This document shows positions 35,134 to 44,919 of a stretch of 64,000 nucleotides of DNA, piece by piece (position 1 is the first letter of the stretch; each line of letters opens with the position of its first letter). This DNA is from Salinarimonas sp. (GTDB taxonomy: Bacteria; Pseudomonadota; Alphaproteobacteria; Rhizobiales; Beijerinckiaceae). The position numbers were made by a program, and so were the translations under genes. The notes below the pieces were generated by a model. That model had not been told where the DNA came from. It did no database searches and saw nothing but the letters and a program-made list of their open reading frames with translations. The stretch lies in the NCBI RefSeq assembly GCF_040111675.1, contig NZ_CP157794.1, forward strand, positions 661,001 through 725,000. Direction: 5' to 3'.

Positions 35134-35874
35134 ATGTCCCGCCGCTCGCTCGATCAGACGCTCGAGATCACGCGATCCATCGATCGCGCACGCAGCCCTG
35201 CCGATATCGCCGAGGCGCTGCTCTTCACCGGCGCGCGCTTCGGCTTCGAGCGCGTGCTCGCGGGGACGATGCCGGCTCCGGGGTCGACCCGGAGCCAGCA
35301 GCTCGCGCACGTCCTCCTCGCGGACTGGCCCGACGAATGGGCCCGGCGCTACTTCAGCCACGGCTACCTTTTCGCCGACCCGGCGATCCGGCGGGTGCGC
35401 GCGGTCGGCGGGCCGTTCCTCTGGAGCGAGCTGGAGCTCGATTGCGCCGAGGACGCCGCGGCGCGCCGCGTCATGAACGAGGCGGGGGAGTTCGGCCTGC
35501 GCGCCGGCTTCACCGTGCCCCTGGCCATGCTCGACGGCGCCGTGGCCGGCTTCTCCCTCGCCGGGGAGCGCGTCGAGCTTCCGCCCGCCATGCGGGGGGC
35601 GCTCACGCTGATCGGCTCCTACGCCGTGGCCCGCTGCGTACAGCTCGCGAGCCCCGTCGACGCGGCGCGCCGCCGGCCGCCGAGGCTCTCGCCGCGCGAG
35701 ACCGAGGCTCTGCAATGGGCCGCCGAAGGTCGGACCGAGGGCGAGATCGCGGAGGCCATGGGCATTTCCGAGCACGGCGTCGACAAGCACATGCGAGTCG
35801 CGCGCCGCAAGCTCGGCACGCGCAACCGAACGCATGCCGTCGCCGAGGCGATCAGGCTCGGCCTCGTCCGCTGA
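35134..35874 (+). CDS. LuxR-type regulator with AHL-binding domain (LuxR solo)
   Basis: 246 aa. The N-terminal autoinducer domain keeps all six residues conserved in TraR/LuxR pockets: W and Y in WARRY, D and P in FADPAI, W in FLWSE and G in LRAGF, with spacings identical to TraR 57/61/70/71/85/113. The C-terminal LuxR helix-turn-helix reads LSPRETEALQWAAEGRTEGEIAEAMGISEHGVDKHM. The ATG with GGAG upstream is chosen; an earlier ATG is in frame. No luxI lies nearby, so it probably senses a signal made elsewhere in the genome or by other bacteria. Its position after phnN may be incidental. Confidence 0.85.
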   Translation: MSRRSLDQTLEITRSIDRARSPADIAEALLFTGARFGFERVLAGTMPAPGSTRSQQLAHVLLADWPDEWARRYFSHGYLFADPAIRRVRAVGGPFLWSELELDCAEDAAARRVMNEAGEFGLRAGFTVPLAMLDGAVAGFSLAGERVELPPAMRGALTLIGSYAVARCVQLASPVDAARRRPPRLSPRETEALQWAAEGRTEGEIAEAMGISEHGVDKHMRVARRKLGTRNRTHAVAEAIRLGLVR

Positions 35875-35963
35875 CGCCCCCCCCGGTACGGGATCGCGTA
35901 CTATCGTGCGACCATACGCTGCGTCTAAAGACGACAGACGGACGAAGGGGCAACAAGCACGTC

Positions 35964-36641
35964 ATGCGCGACGATCCGAGCACCTCGCACGGCGCTACCC
36001 GGCTCGACGACCTTCGCGCCGCCGCCGAAGCAGCGGCGGGCTTCGAGCGGGCGATCCGCATCGCGCGATCGGGCGAGGGAGGGGTGCCCACTCTCTCGCC
36101 TGCGGAGGCCGCCGGCGCGCTGGAGGAGGCTCGGCGGAGCGCCGACGCCGCCGCACGCGCCATCCTCGCCGCTCCACCGAGCCTCGCCGATCCCGCCGCC
36201 CGTCACGAAGCGCGCCTGTGGCTGGCGCGCCCGCGCGCCGGGTCGCGCGCGGCGGCCTCCGGCCCGGGGCCGGTCGGCGGCTCCCTCGCCGCGGTGGACG
36301 CGGGCGCCCTCGTCGCGACGATCGAGACGGTCGACGGTCTCGCCGCGATCCACGCTCTCGCCCTCGGTCTCGCCGAAAGCTGCACCTTGCGCGGCGGCCC
36401 GCCGCTCGAGGACCCGGACGCCGCCTTCAGCGCCGGCCTGCTCGGCCGCTTCGGGCACGCGCTCGCCGCCGCGGCGGCAGAGCGGCTGGAAGAGACGCGC
36501 CCCGCCTCGCAGGCCGACGCCCGCCTGCGCGCGGCCTCGCTGATCGCCCAGGCCGTCTCCCGCGGCGACGGCCGCGCGCTCGAGCGCGCCGCGATGATCG
36601 CGATGGAGGCGGGGCTGGAGATGTACGAGCTGGAGGACTGA
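35964..36641 (+). CDS. Ala-rich predicted helical protein of unknown function
   Basis: 225 aa, no family recognised. No signal peptide or TM segment. The sequence is dominated by Ala/Arg/Glu helices, for example PAEAAGALEEARRSADAAARAIL and RLRAASLIAQAVSRGDGRALERAAMIAMEAGLEMYELED, with a Gly/Pro/Ser-rich break (RAAASGPGPVGGSLA). Coding status is supported by length, G+C3 pattern and isolation between two firm genes, not by homology. It lies 89 bp after the LuxR gene and could be its target. Confidence 0.5.
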   Translation: MRDDPSTSHGATRLDDLRAAAEAAAGFERAIRIARSGEGGVPTLSPAEAAGALEEARRSADAAARAILAAPPSLADPAARHEARLWLARPRAGSRAAASGPGPVGGSLAAVDAGALVATIETVDGLAAIHALALGLAESCTLRGGPPLEDPDAAFSAGLLGRFGHALAAAAAERLEETRPASQADARLRAASLIAQAVSRGDGRALERAAMIAMEAGLEMYELED

Positions 36642-36685
36642 GGCGGGACCCGCGTCGCTCTCCGCGAGGACGTCGCCGCGCGCCC

Positions 36686-38359
36686 TCAGCGCACCGCCGC
36701 CTCGAGCAGCTTCTTCGCCGCCGCGCGGGCCTCGTCGGTGATGGTGGCGCCCGCCAGCATGCGGGCGATCTCGTCGCGACGTGGCGCCTCGCGGAGCGGC
36801 GCGACCCGGGTGGCGACGCGATCCGAGCCGTCGACCGGCTCCTTCGAGATTAGGTAGTGCGCCCCCGCGCGCGCCGCGACCTGCGGCGCGTGGGTCACGG
36901 CCATGACCTGCACCCGCTCGGCGAGGCGCGCGAGCCGCTGGCCGATGGCGTCCGCCACCGCGCCGCCGACGCCGGTGTCGATCTCGTCGAAGACGAGGGT
37001 CGGGGCGGAGCCCTTGTCGGCGAGCACGACCTTGAGCGCCAGCATGAAGCGCGAGAGCTCGCCGCCGGACGCCACCTTCATCATCGGGCCGGGCCGCGTG
37101 CCGGGATTGGTCTGCGCCCAGAACTCGACGCGGTCGAAGCCGGCCGCGTCGCGGCTCGCCTCGTCCACCTCGACCTGCGTGATGAACTTCGCCCGCTCGA
37201 GCTTGAGCGGCGGCAGCTCGGCGCAGACGGCCTCGTCGAGGGCGTGCGCGGCGGCGCGACGGGCCTCGCTGAGCGCCAGGGCCGCGGCCATGTAGGCCGT
37301 GTCCGCCTCGGCCAGCGCCGCCTCGAGCCCGTGCAGCTTCTCCTCGCCCGCGTCGATCTCGGCGAGGTCGCCGGCATGACGCTCGGCCAGGGCCGCGAGG
37401 TCGTCGGGCGCGACGTCGTACTTGCGGCCGGCGGCGCGCAGCGCGAAGAGCCGCTCCTCCGCGGCCTCGAGCTCGTGCGGGTCGAACTCGGCGGCGCGCA
37501 TCGCCTCCTCGAGCGCGGCGCGGGCCTCGTCGAGGGCGACGAGGGCGGCGTCGAGCGCCTTCACCGGCGGGTCGACCAGGGCCGGCGCCTGCGCCCCGCG
37601 TCGCTCCAGCTTGCGCACCGCGGCCGACAGCGCCGCCACGGGGGAGGCGTTGCCCGCGACCGAATCGTAGGCCTCGGAGAGGTCGGAAGCGACCTTCTCG
37701 GCTTGCATCATCGCCGCGCGGCGCTCGGCGAGCGCGGCCTCCTCGCCGGGCTTGGGCGCGAGCGCCGCGAGCTCCTCGACCGCGTGGCGCAGGTAGTCCG
37801 CCTCGCGCCGCGCCGCCTCGATTCGGGCGCGGTGGCGCTCCAGCGCCTGGCGCGCCTCGCGCACCGCACGCGCCGCGGAGGCGACCGCGGCGGCCTGCGG
37901 CTGCAATCCGCCGAAGGCGTCGAGGATGGCGCGGTGGGAGGCGGGGTCGACCAGCGCGCGGTCGGCGTTCTGGGCGTGGATCTCGACGAGCGTCGCGCCG
38001 ATGGCGCGCAGCACCTGCACGGAGACGGCCTGGTCGTTGACCCAGGCGCGGGTGCGCCCGTCGGCCATCTGCACGCGGCGCAGGATCAGGTCGCCTTCGG
38101 TGTCGATCTCGGCCTCGGCCGCGATCGCGCGGCCGGGATGGTCGAGGGGCACGTCGAACACCGCCGTGACGACGCCCTGCCTCTCGCCGTGGCGCACCAG
38201 CGCGCCGTCGCCGCGCCCGCCGAGGGCGAGCGAGACCGAATCGAGCAGGATCGACTTGCCGGCGCCGGTCTCGCCGGTGAGCACGGCGAGGCCGTCGCCG
38301 AACGAAAGCTCGAGCCGGTCGATCAGGACGATGTCGCGGATCGAGAGCTGGACGAGCAT
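36686..38359 (-). CDS. recN: RecN, DNA double-strand break repair ATPase
   Basis: 557-aa SMC-like repair protein. N-terminal MLVQLSIRDIVLIDRLELSF with Walker A TGETGAGKSILLDSVSLALGG; a long coiled coil through the middle; C-terminal signature SGGELSRFMLALKVVL, Walker B TLVFDEIDTGVGG and AVTHAPQVAARAG. Last gene of the ddl-to-recN minus-strand run; starts 13 bp after bamD. Confidence 0.96.
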   Translation of the reverse strand: MLVQLSIRDIVLIDRLELSFGDGLAVLTGETGAGKSILLDSVSLALGGRGDGALVRHGERQGVVTAVFDVPLDHPGRAIAAEAEIDTEGDLILRRVQMADGRTRAWVNDQAVSVQVLRAIGATLVEIHAQNADRALVDPASHRAILDAFGGLQPQAAAVASAARAVREARQALERHRARIEAARREADYLRHAVEELAALAPKPGEEAALAERRAAMMQAEKVASDLSEAYDSVAGNASPVAALSAAVRKLERRGAQAPALVDPPVKALDAALVALDEARAALEEAMRAAEFDPHELEAAEERLFALRAAGRKYDVAPDDLAALAERHAGDLAEIDAGEEKLHGLEAALAEADTAYMAAALALSEARRAAAHALDEAVCAELPPLKLERAKFITQVEVDEASRDAAGFDRVEFWAQTNPGTRPGPMMKVASGGELSRFMLALKVVLADKGSAPTLVFDEIDTGVGGAVADAIGQRLARLAERVQVMAVTHAPQVAARAGAHYLISKEPVDGSDRVATRVAPLREAPRRDEIARMLAGATITDEARAAAKKLLEAAVR

Positions 38360-38372
38360 GGGTCTGAGCGGA

Positions 38373-39272
38373 TCAGCCGCCGATGCCGATCACCGTCCGC
38401 GTGAACCCGCGGAAGGCGCGGCTGATCCACGAATCCCGGTTCTCGCGCGGCTCCAGGCCGCCGGATTGCAGGAGCGCGTAGCTGTCCTGATACCATTGCG
38501 ATTCGGGGAAATTGTGCCCGAGCACCGCGGCCGCGGTCTGCGCCTCGTCGGTGATGCCCATGGCCATGTAGGCCTCGGTGAGCCGTGCGAGCGCCTCCTC
38601 GGAGTGGCGCGTGGTCTGGTACTGGGCGACGACGGTGCGGAAGCGATTGATGGCGCCCGGATAGTTGCGCTGCTCGAGATAGTAGCGCCCGACCTCCATC
38701 TCCTTGCCGGCGAGCTGGTCGAGGGCGAACTGCATCTTGGCGCGGGCGTCCTCGACGTAATCCGACTGCGGATAACGATCGATCAGCTCCTGGAAGGCGC
38801 GCAGCGCCTCGGCGGTGCGCGTCTGGTCGCGCGTCACGTCCGGGATCTGGTTGAAGTTCGACATCGCCAGGATGTACTGGGCGTAGTCGGCGTCCTCCTG
38901 GGCCGGGTAGAGCTGGAGGTAGCGCTCGGCGGTGTTGGAGCTGTCGTCGTAGGCGCCGCCGGCGAACTGCGCGTAGGCCTGCATGATCAGGGCGCGGCGC
39001 GCGAACTCGCTGTAGGGATAGGCCTCCTCGATCTCCTCGAAGCGCTCTGCCGCGGTCTGCCACTGGCCGCGATCGATCAGCGAGAGACCCTCGTTGTAGA
39101 GCTCCTCCGCCGGGCGCGTCTCGACGATTTCGGGCTCGTACTTCTCGGCCCGGTCGAACGGGTTGAGGGACGCGACCGTCTCGCAGCCGGCGACGGTCAG
39201 GCCGAGCCCGAGGATGACGAGAGAGCGGACGGCGCCCGCTTTCGCGCCTCGATACGCATTCGCGAAAGACAT
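38373..39272 (-). CDS. bamD: BamD, outer-membrane assembly lipoprotein
   Basis: 299-aa TPR lipoprotein of the BAM complex that folds outer-membrane proteins with BamA. Signal peptide with lipobox LTVAGC (Cys near residue 30). TPR repeats begin at LYNEGLSLIDRGQWQTAAERFEEIEEAYPYS, with further units RALIMQAYAQFAGG and EALRAFQELIDRYPQSDYVEDA. Located between lpxC and recN, a common alphaproteobacterial order. Confidence 0.94.
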   Translation of the reverse strand: MSFANAYRGAKAGAVRSLVILGLGLTVAGCETVASLNPFDRAEKYEPEIVETRPAEELYNEGLSLIDRGQWQTAAERFEEIEEAYPYSEFARRALIMQAYAQFAGGAYDDSSNTAERYLQLYPAQEDADYAQYILAMSNFNQIPDVTRDQTRTAEALRAFQELIDRYPQSDYVEDARAKMQFALDQLAGKEMEVGRYYLEQRNYPGAINRFRTVVAQYQTTRHSEEALARLTEAYMAMGITDEAQTAAAVLGHNFPESQWYQDSYALLQSGGLEPRENRDSWISRAFRGFTRTVIGIGG

Positions 39273-39421
39273 GCCCCGATCAACCTCCGGAAGGATTTGC
39301 GCCGCACCCGGAGCCCGTGGCCGGCGTCGTCGTCGTCGCGCTGTTTACCTCAGCCGTCGCGATCCGCAAAGCGGCTTCGCGCCTGTGTGCTCACGAGACG
39401 CGATCGACGAGGCCGGCGAGA

Positions 39422-40363
39422 TCAGCGCGTCTGGGCGCCGAAGGCCGCGATCGGCAGCGGCATGGCGGTCTCGGCCGGCTCCCGACGACCGCCCAGCTCG
39501 ACGATCTCGTAGTTCGCACGATCGGCGAACAAGGCTTCGAGGACGGCGAAATTGAGGCGGTGGCCGCCCCGGAAGGCGCGGTAGGCGCCGACGAGCGGAT
39601 GGCCGGCGAGCGCGAGGTCCCCGACCGCGTCGAGGAGCTTGTGGCGGGCGAACTCGTCCGCGAAGCGCAGGCCTTCGGGGTTGACGACCCCGTCCTCGCC
39701 GACGGCGACGGTGTTCTCGAGCGAGGCGCCGAGCGCGAAGCCCGCCTTCCACAGAGCCTCGACGTCGCGCATGAAGCCGAAGGTGCGCGCCGGGGCGATC
39801 TCGCGGCGGAAGCTCGACGGCGTCAGCTCGCAGACGCGGCGCTGGCGGCCGATCGCCGCGTGGGGGAAGTCGATCTCGACGTCGAGCCGCAGGCCCTTCT
39901 CCGCCGGCAGCAGCTCGACGAAGGACGCGCCCTTCTCGACCCGAACGGGGCGACGGACCTTGACGAACCGGCGCGCCGCGGCCTGGGTGACGACGCCGAC
40001 GCTCTCGATCGCTGCGACGAAGGGGCCGGCGGAGCCGTCGAGGATCGGCATCTCGGCGCCGTCGATCTCGACGAGCACGTTGTCGACACCCATCCCGGCG
40101 AGCGCCGCCATCAGATGCTCGATCGTGGCGACGCAGCCGCTCTCGCGGGCGCCGACGACGGTGCACAGCTCGGTGGCGGAGACGTTGAGATGGCGGGCCG
40201 CGATCAGGCGGTCGATGCCGTTGGGAAGCCCGGTGCGCAGGAAGACGATGCCGTGGTGGGGGTCCGCAGGATGCAGGGTCACGGAAACCGGCTCGCCGGA
40301 ATGGACGCCGATGCCGGCGATCTCGACGGGAGCGCGAAGCGTGACTTGGTACATCTTGCTCAT
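39422..40363 (-). CDS. lpxC: LpxC, UDP-3-O-acyl-N-acetylglucosamine deacetylase
   Basis: 313-aa zinc enzyme for the committed step of lipid A synthesis. Zinc and catalytic residues lie in TIEHLMAALAG (His), EFARHKLLDAVGDL (His, Lys, Asp) and LAGHPLVGAYRA (His). N-terminal VTLRAPVEIAGIGVHSGEPV is typical. The start is the ATG preceded by AGAGAACG; the open frame extends 200 bp further upstream without support. Downstream of ftsZ but separated by a terminator, so it has its own promoter in the 318-bp gap. Confidence 0.96.
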   Translation of the reverse strand: MSKMYQVTLRAPVEIAGIGVHSGEPVSVTLHPADPHHGIVFLRTGLPNGIDRLIAARHLNVSATELCTVVGARESGCVATIEHLMAALAGMGVDNVLVEIDGAEMPILDGSAGPFVAAIESVGVVTQAAARRFVKVRRPVRVEKGASFVELLPAEKGLRLDVEIDFPHAAIGRQRRVCELTPSSFRREIAPARTFGFMRDVEALWKAGFALGASLENTVAVGEDGVVNPEGLRFADEFARHKLLDAVGDLALAGHPLVGAYRAFRGGHRLNFAVLEALFADRANYEIVELGGRREPAETAMPLPIAAFGAQTR

Positions 40364-40606
40364 CGTTCTCTTTTCCGCACAAGAGACCTGGTCCGGAAAG
40401 ACGACGCCTTCCGACCGAGCGGTTCCTGTCCGTGTCTTCAGCCCCGAGCGACTCGCGCGATTCGCGGCCGCCTCTTCCTGTATGCGGCGCACCATAGTCG
40501 GCGCTGCGGGGTTCAGCCAAATCACGTTGTCTAACGCTCTGTTACAAATCGCCACGATTTGGCCCAAACCGCGGCGGCGTTGATTTCCTTGGGCTTTTCG
40601 CCGCGG

Positions 40607-40650
40607 CCTCTGAAAACGCGAACGCCCCGGACGCTGGCGGCGTCCGGGGC
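40607..40650 (-). terminator. ftsZ terminator
   Basis: Perfect 11-bp stem GCCCCGGACGC / GCGTCCGGGGC (40624-40650) with a 5-nt loop. On the minus strand it is followed by GTTCGCGTTTTC. It lies about 30 bp after the ftsZ stop and separates ftsZ from lpxC. The rest of the gap 40364-40606 holds only the presumed lpxC promoter. Confidence 0.8.
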
Positions 40651-40681
40651 GCGGGGACAGGACCGGGGAGAGGGCGTGCGG

Positions 40682-42529
40682 TCAGTTGGCCTGGCGGCGC
40701 AGGAAGGCCGGGATCTCCAGCTGGTCGTCGTCGAGCGAGCGCGGCTGGGCGGGCGCGCGGCCGTGCGGGTCGAGATTGCCCTGGGCCGGGCGGTAGCCCT
40801 GCGGCGCCGCCGGGCGCTTGGCGTATTCGGCGTGCACCGAGGAGGCGGCCGCCGGCGCCGCGGGCGCGACGGGAGCCTGGGGAGCCGGCTGGCGCGGGGC
40901 CTGCGGCTGCGCCGCCTGCTGCTGGCGCGGAGCCGGCGCCTGGGGCTGCTGGCGCGGCGCGGGCGCCGGCTGCTCCTCCCGGCGGCCGAAGCCGACGGTG
41001 GCGAGGCGGTGCAGCAGGCCACGCTTCTGCTCGGCCTCCGGCTGGGCCTCGCGGGCGCGCAGCTGGTTCTGCGCCGGCAGCGGCAGCTCGTCGACGCGCG
41101 GCATGCGCGGGGCGCGGGGCACGCGCTCGGCCTGCGGCGGCACGAAGATGTCCTCGTGCGAGGCCTCGGGCTCCGGCTCGGCCTGGCGCGCGGCGCGCGG
41201 GGCGTCGACGGAGAGGCCGGCCATCGCCTCGGCGACGGCGCGCTCGGCGGCGGCGGTCGCGGCGGCGTTCGGCTGCTGCGACGCGACGGTGGCCGGGGCG
41301 GGCTCGGGCTCGACCGGCGCGGCCTCGGCCGGCGCTTCGACCTGCGCGGCCGGCGCCTGCGCGACCGGCTCGGCCGCGGGCTTCGCGGGCGCCTCGGCGG
41401 CGGGACGCTGGGCCGGGACCTGCGGGACCGTGGTGGTCGTCGGCGCGGCGGCCTGCTGCTGCGCCGCCGCGGCGCGGGCGCGGGCCTCGGCGCGCAGGCG
41501 CTCGGCGACCTCGGCGATGCGCTGCTCGGTGGCGGAGACCTCCATCGCCGCCGCGGCGAGCTCCTGGTCGATGCCGGTGGCGACCACCGACACGCGGATC
41601 ACGCCCTCGAGCGTGTGGTCGAAGGTGGCGCCCAGGATGATGTTCGCCTCCGAATCGACCTCCTCGCGGATGCGGGTCGCCGCCTCGTCCACCTCGTAGA
41701 GGGTGAGGTCCGGGCCGCCGGTGATGGAGATGAGCAGCCCGCGGGCGCCCTTCATCGAGACGTCGTCGAGGAGCGGGTTGGCGATCGCCGCCTCGGCCGC
41801 CTGCTGGGCGCGGCCGTCGCCGGAGGCCTCGCCCGTGCCCATCATCGCCTTGCCCATGCCGCGCATGATCGCGCGCACGTCGGCGAAGTCGAGGTTGATG
41901 AGGCCCTCCTTCACCATCAGGTCGGTGATGCAGGCGACGCCGGAATAGAGCACCTGGTCCGCCATCGCGAAGGCGTCGGCGAAGGTGGTGCGCTCGTTGG
42001 CGACGCGGAAGAGGTTCTGGTTGGGGATGACGATGAGCGTGTCGACGTTCGCCTGCAGCTCCTCGATGCCCGATTCGGCGAGGCGCATGCGGCGCGAGCC
42101 CTCGAACTGGAAGGGCTTGGTGACGACGCCCACCGTGAGGATGCCCATCTCGCGGGCCGCGCGGGCCACGACCGGGGCGGCGCCGGTGCCGGTGCCGCCG
42201 CCCATGCCGGCGGTGATGAACACCATGTGCGCGCCCGAGAGCTGATCGCGGATCTCGTCGATCACCTCCTCGGCGGCGGCGCGGCCGACGTCCGGCTGCG
42301 AGCCCGCGCCCAGGCCCTCGGTAACCGCCACGCCCATCTGGACGATGCGGCTCGCCCGCGAGGAGGCGAGCGCCTGCGCGTCGGTGTTCGCGACCACGAA
42401 CTCGACGCCCTGGAGCCCCGAGTCGATCATGTTGTTGACGGCGTTGCCGCCGGCGCCGCCGACGCCGAAGACCGTGATGTGCGGCTTGAGCTCGCGGATG
42501 TCCGGAGCCTGCAGATTGATCTGAGCCAT
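40682..42529 (-). CDS. ftsZ: FtsZ, cell-division tubulin homologue
   Basis: 615-aa GTPase forming the Z ring. N-terminal GTPase domain with [15 protein letters not shown], the tubulin signature [14 protein letters not shown] (about 107-120) and [18 protein letters not shown]. After residue about 320 comes an unusually long Ala/Gln/Pro-rich linker (over 250 residues), then the conserved C-terminal peptide [14 protein letters not shown] for FtsA and membrane-anchor binding. Long linkers are typical of alphaproteobacteria. Follows ftsA by about 105 bp. Confidence 0.97.
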   Translation of the reverse strand: MAQINLQAPDIRELKPHITVFGVGGAGGNAVNNMIDSGLQGVEFVVANTDAQALASSRASRIVQMGVAVTEGLGAGSQPDVGRAAAEEVIDEIRDQLSGAHMVFITAGMGGGTGTGAAPVVARAAREMGILTVGVVTKPFQFEGSRRMRLAESGIEELQANVDTLIVIPNQNLFRVANERTTFADAFAMADQVLYSGVACITDLMVKEGLINLDFADVRAIMRGMGKAMMGTGEASGDGRAQQAAEAAIANPLLDDVSMKGARGLLISITGGPDLTLYEVDEAATRIREEVDSEANIILGATFDHTLEGVIRVSVVATGIDQELAAAAMEVSATEQRIAEVAERLRAEARARAAAAQQQAAAPTTTTVPQVPAQRPAAEAPAKPAAEPVAQAPAAQVEAPAEAAPVEPEPAPATVASQQPNAAATAAAERAVAEAMAGLSVDAPRAARQAEPEPEASHEDIFVPPQAERVPRAPRMPRVDELPLPAQNQLRAREAQPEAEQKRGLLHRLATVGFGRREEQPAPAPRQQPQAPAPRQQQAAQPQAPRQPAPQAPVAPAAPAAASSVHAEYAKRPAAPQGYRPAQGNLDPHGRAPAQPRSLDDDQLEIPAFLRRQAN

Positions 42530-42634
42530 GGCTTGCCCTCTCGTGCCCTGTCCCGTGTCCCGCGGCGCGTCTTCGCGCCGCCCCTGTCGTCCCGTACGCG
42601 CCGCCCCCGTTACGCCGGTGCGGTCGCGCGCTCC

Positions 42635-43951
42635 TCAGAAGCTCTCGCGCAGCCAGCGGCCCACCCGAGAGAAGTACCCCTGCGCCTCGCCCCCGCCCGC
42701 CTGGCCGCCGCCGCGCGCGTCGAAGCGCTCGGCATGGGCGACCTGCGGGTAGACGAGCAGCCCGACCGCGGCCGAGAAGGCCGGGCCCTTGGCCGCCTCG
42801 GGCAGCCCCTTGATCCCGAGCGGGCGGCCGATGCGGACCTGCCCTTCGAGAATGCGTCGCGCCGTCTCCGGCAGCCCCGCGAGCTGGCTCGCGCCGCCGG
42901 TGAGCACGATCCGCCGCCCGGGACGGGCCGGGTGGCCCGCCTCGGCGAGGCGATCGCGCACGAGCTCGAGGATCTCCTCGACCCGCGGCTTGATGATCCG
43001 CACGAGGTGCGATTTCGGCAGATGGTTGGCGACGTCGCGCTCGTCGTCGTCGACCTGCGGGACGCTGATCAGGTCCCGCTCGTCGGCCGCCGAGGCGATG
43101 CACGCTCCGTGCAGCGTCTTCAGGCGCTCCGCGGCGGCGAGGCGGGTCGAGAGGCCGCGCGCCACGTCCATCGTGACGTGGTGCCCGCCGACCGCGAGCG
43201 CGTCGGCGTGGACCAGATGCCCCGCCTCGAACACGCCGACGGAGGTGGTGCCGCAGCCGCAATCGATGACGACCACGCCCATCTCCGCCTCGTCGTCCGA
43301 CAAGGCCGAGAGGCCCGCGGCGTAGGGCGTCGCGACGATCGCCTCGACGTCGAGATGGCAGCGCTCGACCGCGACCATCAGGTTGCGCGCGGCCGCCGCC
43401 TGGGCGCCGACGACGTGGAGATCGACCGAGAGCTTCTCGCCGAGCATGCCCGTCGGGTCGGCGATGCCTCCCTGGGCGTCGAGCGTGTAGGAGAGCGGGA
43501 TCGAGTGCAGCGGCACCCGACCCTGGCCGACGCCCCCGGCATAGGCGAGCCGCAGCGCGCGCTGGATCTCGGCCTCGCCGACCAGCCCGCGGGCCGTCAC
43601 CGACGACGACATCCGCTGCGAGGCGATGCGCCCGCCGGTGAGGTTCACGATGACGGACTGGATCTCGACCTTCGCCATCCGCTCGGCGGCGTGGACGGCG
43701 TGGCGGATCGCGCTCTCGACGGCGTCGAGATCGACGATGGCGCCGCCCTTGAGCCCCATCGAGCGATGGTGACCGATGCCGAGGATGCGCGCCAGATGCG
43801 TGCGGCCGGAGAGCCCCTCGGCCCCGTCCCAGGGCTGCAGCTGCGCGACGAGGCACACGACGTTGGCCGTGCCCACGTCGAGCACCGAGAGAAGTGCGCT
43901 CTTGCGGGCCGACAGCGGCTTGAGGCGGGGCAGGACGACGTTCGCGGTCAC
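42635..43951 (-). CDS. ftsA: FtsA, actin-like cell-division protein
   Basis: 438-aa ATPase that tethers FtsZ to the membrane. Actin-fold motifs: SVLDVGTANVVCLV, VVIDCGCGTTSVGVFEAGHLVHADALAVGGHHVTMDVA (phosphate loops, 1C domain upstream with LKGGAIVDLDAVESAI) and RIVLTGGASQLAGLPETARRIL. The C-terminal amphipathic helix reads VGRWLRESF. GTG start overlapping the ftsQ stop (GTGA). Confidence 0.95.
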   Translation of the reverse strand: MTANVVLPRLKPLSARKSALLSVLDVGTANVVCLVAQLQPWDGAEGLSGRTHLARILGIGHHRSMGLKGGAIVDLDAVESAIRHAVHAAERMAKVEIQSVIVNLTGGRIASQRMSSSVTARGLVGEAEIQRALRLAYAGGVGQGRVPLHSIPLSYTLDAQGGIADPTGMLGEKLSVDLHVVGAQAAAARNLMVAVERCHLDVEAIVATPYAAGLSALSDDEAEMGVVVIDCGCGTTSVGVFEAGHLVHADALAVGGHHVTMDVARGLSTRLAAAERLKTLHGACIASAADERDLISVPQVDDDERDVANHLPKSHLVRIIKPRVEEILELVRDRLAEAGHPARPGRRIVLTGGASQLAGLPETARRILEGQVRIGRPLGIKGLPEAAKGPAFSAAVGLLVYPQVAHAERFDARGGGQAGGGEAQGYFSRVGRWLRESF

Positions 43952-44919
43952 GTGTTCACTCCCCGCCCGCGCAGCGGACGATCCTTCATCTCCTCGGCGC
44001 GAGCCTGCGCGGCGTCCTCGGTGAGGCGCACGACCACCCGGTCGGGCAGTCGCAGGTCGACGGCGATGATGTCCTTCTCGAGCAGCCCGTGCGCGGCCTC
44101 GAGCGCGACGAGGCGCTCGAGCGCGGCCATCGGGTCGCGTTCGGGCAGGCGCACGTCGAGGCCGGTGTCGAGCTTGAGCGTCCAGCGCCGCTCGGCGACG
44201 AGGGTGCCGGCGCGAATGCGCGCGCGCAGCGGCCCGGCGGCGTCGACGATGGCGAAATAATCCTCCAGCCGTCCGTTGGCGCCCTCGCCGACGACGTGCG
44301 GCAGGGCGGCGTAGCGCGGATCCTCGCTGAACAGGTCGATCACCTCGCCGTCGGCGGAAATGACGTAGACCTGGCCGTCGACCTGCCAGAGCGCGTAGGG
44401 CTCGCGCTCGACGAGGCCGATCGTGACCTGGTCGGGAAACAGCTTGCGCACGGAGGCCGAGCGCACGAGCGGCAGGGCTTCCAGCCCTTCGCGGGCCACC
44501 TCGGCGTCGAGGAAGGGCAGCGAGACGGTGGGGTCGATGCCCGCGGCGTCGAGCACCTCGCTCTCGCGCAGGCGGGCGATGCCGGAAATGGTGACGGCGT
44601 CGACGCCGAAGCCCAGCATGCGCGCGGCGACGTCCCGCGGGGCGCCGTGCTCGGCGAAGAAGGCGTCGAGCCGGCCGCCGGCGGAGAGACCCGAGAGCGT
44701 CACGCCGGCGAAGAAGGCGGTGAGCAGGAGAGTGCCGGCGAAGCGCGGCAGGCGGCGTTCGAGGCGGGCGATCGGCCCGCGGCGGCGGAAGGCGGCGGGG
44801 AGCGCGGAGGCCATGCTCGCGAACCGGGCGTGGCTGCGGGTCCCGGCATCGGCGCGCGGGGGCGCGCCGCCGGGCGATCCGGCGGTCAGCGATTCAAAGA
44901 GGCGTCCTCCACCATCCAT
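43948..44919 (-). CDS. ftsQ: FtsQ, bitopic cell-division protein
   Basis: 323-aa inner-membrane divisome protein. Cytoplasmic basic N-terminus, one TM segment ([20 protein letters not shown]), a POTRA domain ([23 protein letters not shown]) and the FtsQ beta-domain ([20 protein letters not shown]). The ATG chosen overlaps the end of ddl by 34 bp; an internal ATG (Met-Ala-Ser-Ala) before the basic region is an alternative. Confidence 0.92.
   Translation of the reverse strand: MDGGGRLFESLTAGSPGGAPPRADAGTRSHARFASMASALPAAFRRRGPIARLERRLPRFAGTLLLTAFFAGVTLSGLSAGGRLDAFFAEHGAPRDVAARMLGFGVDAVTISGIARLRESEVLDAAGIDPTVSLPFLDAEVAREGLEALPLVRSASVRKLFPDQVTIGLVEREPYALWQVDGQVYVISADGEVIDLFSEDPRYAALPHVVGEGANGRLEDYFAIVDAAGPLRARIRAGTLVAERRWTLKLDTGLDVRLPERDPMAALERLVALEAAHGLLEKDIIAVDLRLPDRVVVRLTEDAAQARAEEMKDRPLRGRGVNT

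Noticed and set aside
40559..44260. Plus-strand open frame of over 1,200 codons, and an 1,100-codon out-of-frame minus-strand one, across ftsZ-ftsA
   Set aside because: Both overlap ftsZ, ftsA and ftsQ, whose products are unmistakable; low-complexity Arg/Gly/Asp sequence marks them as shadows.
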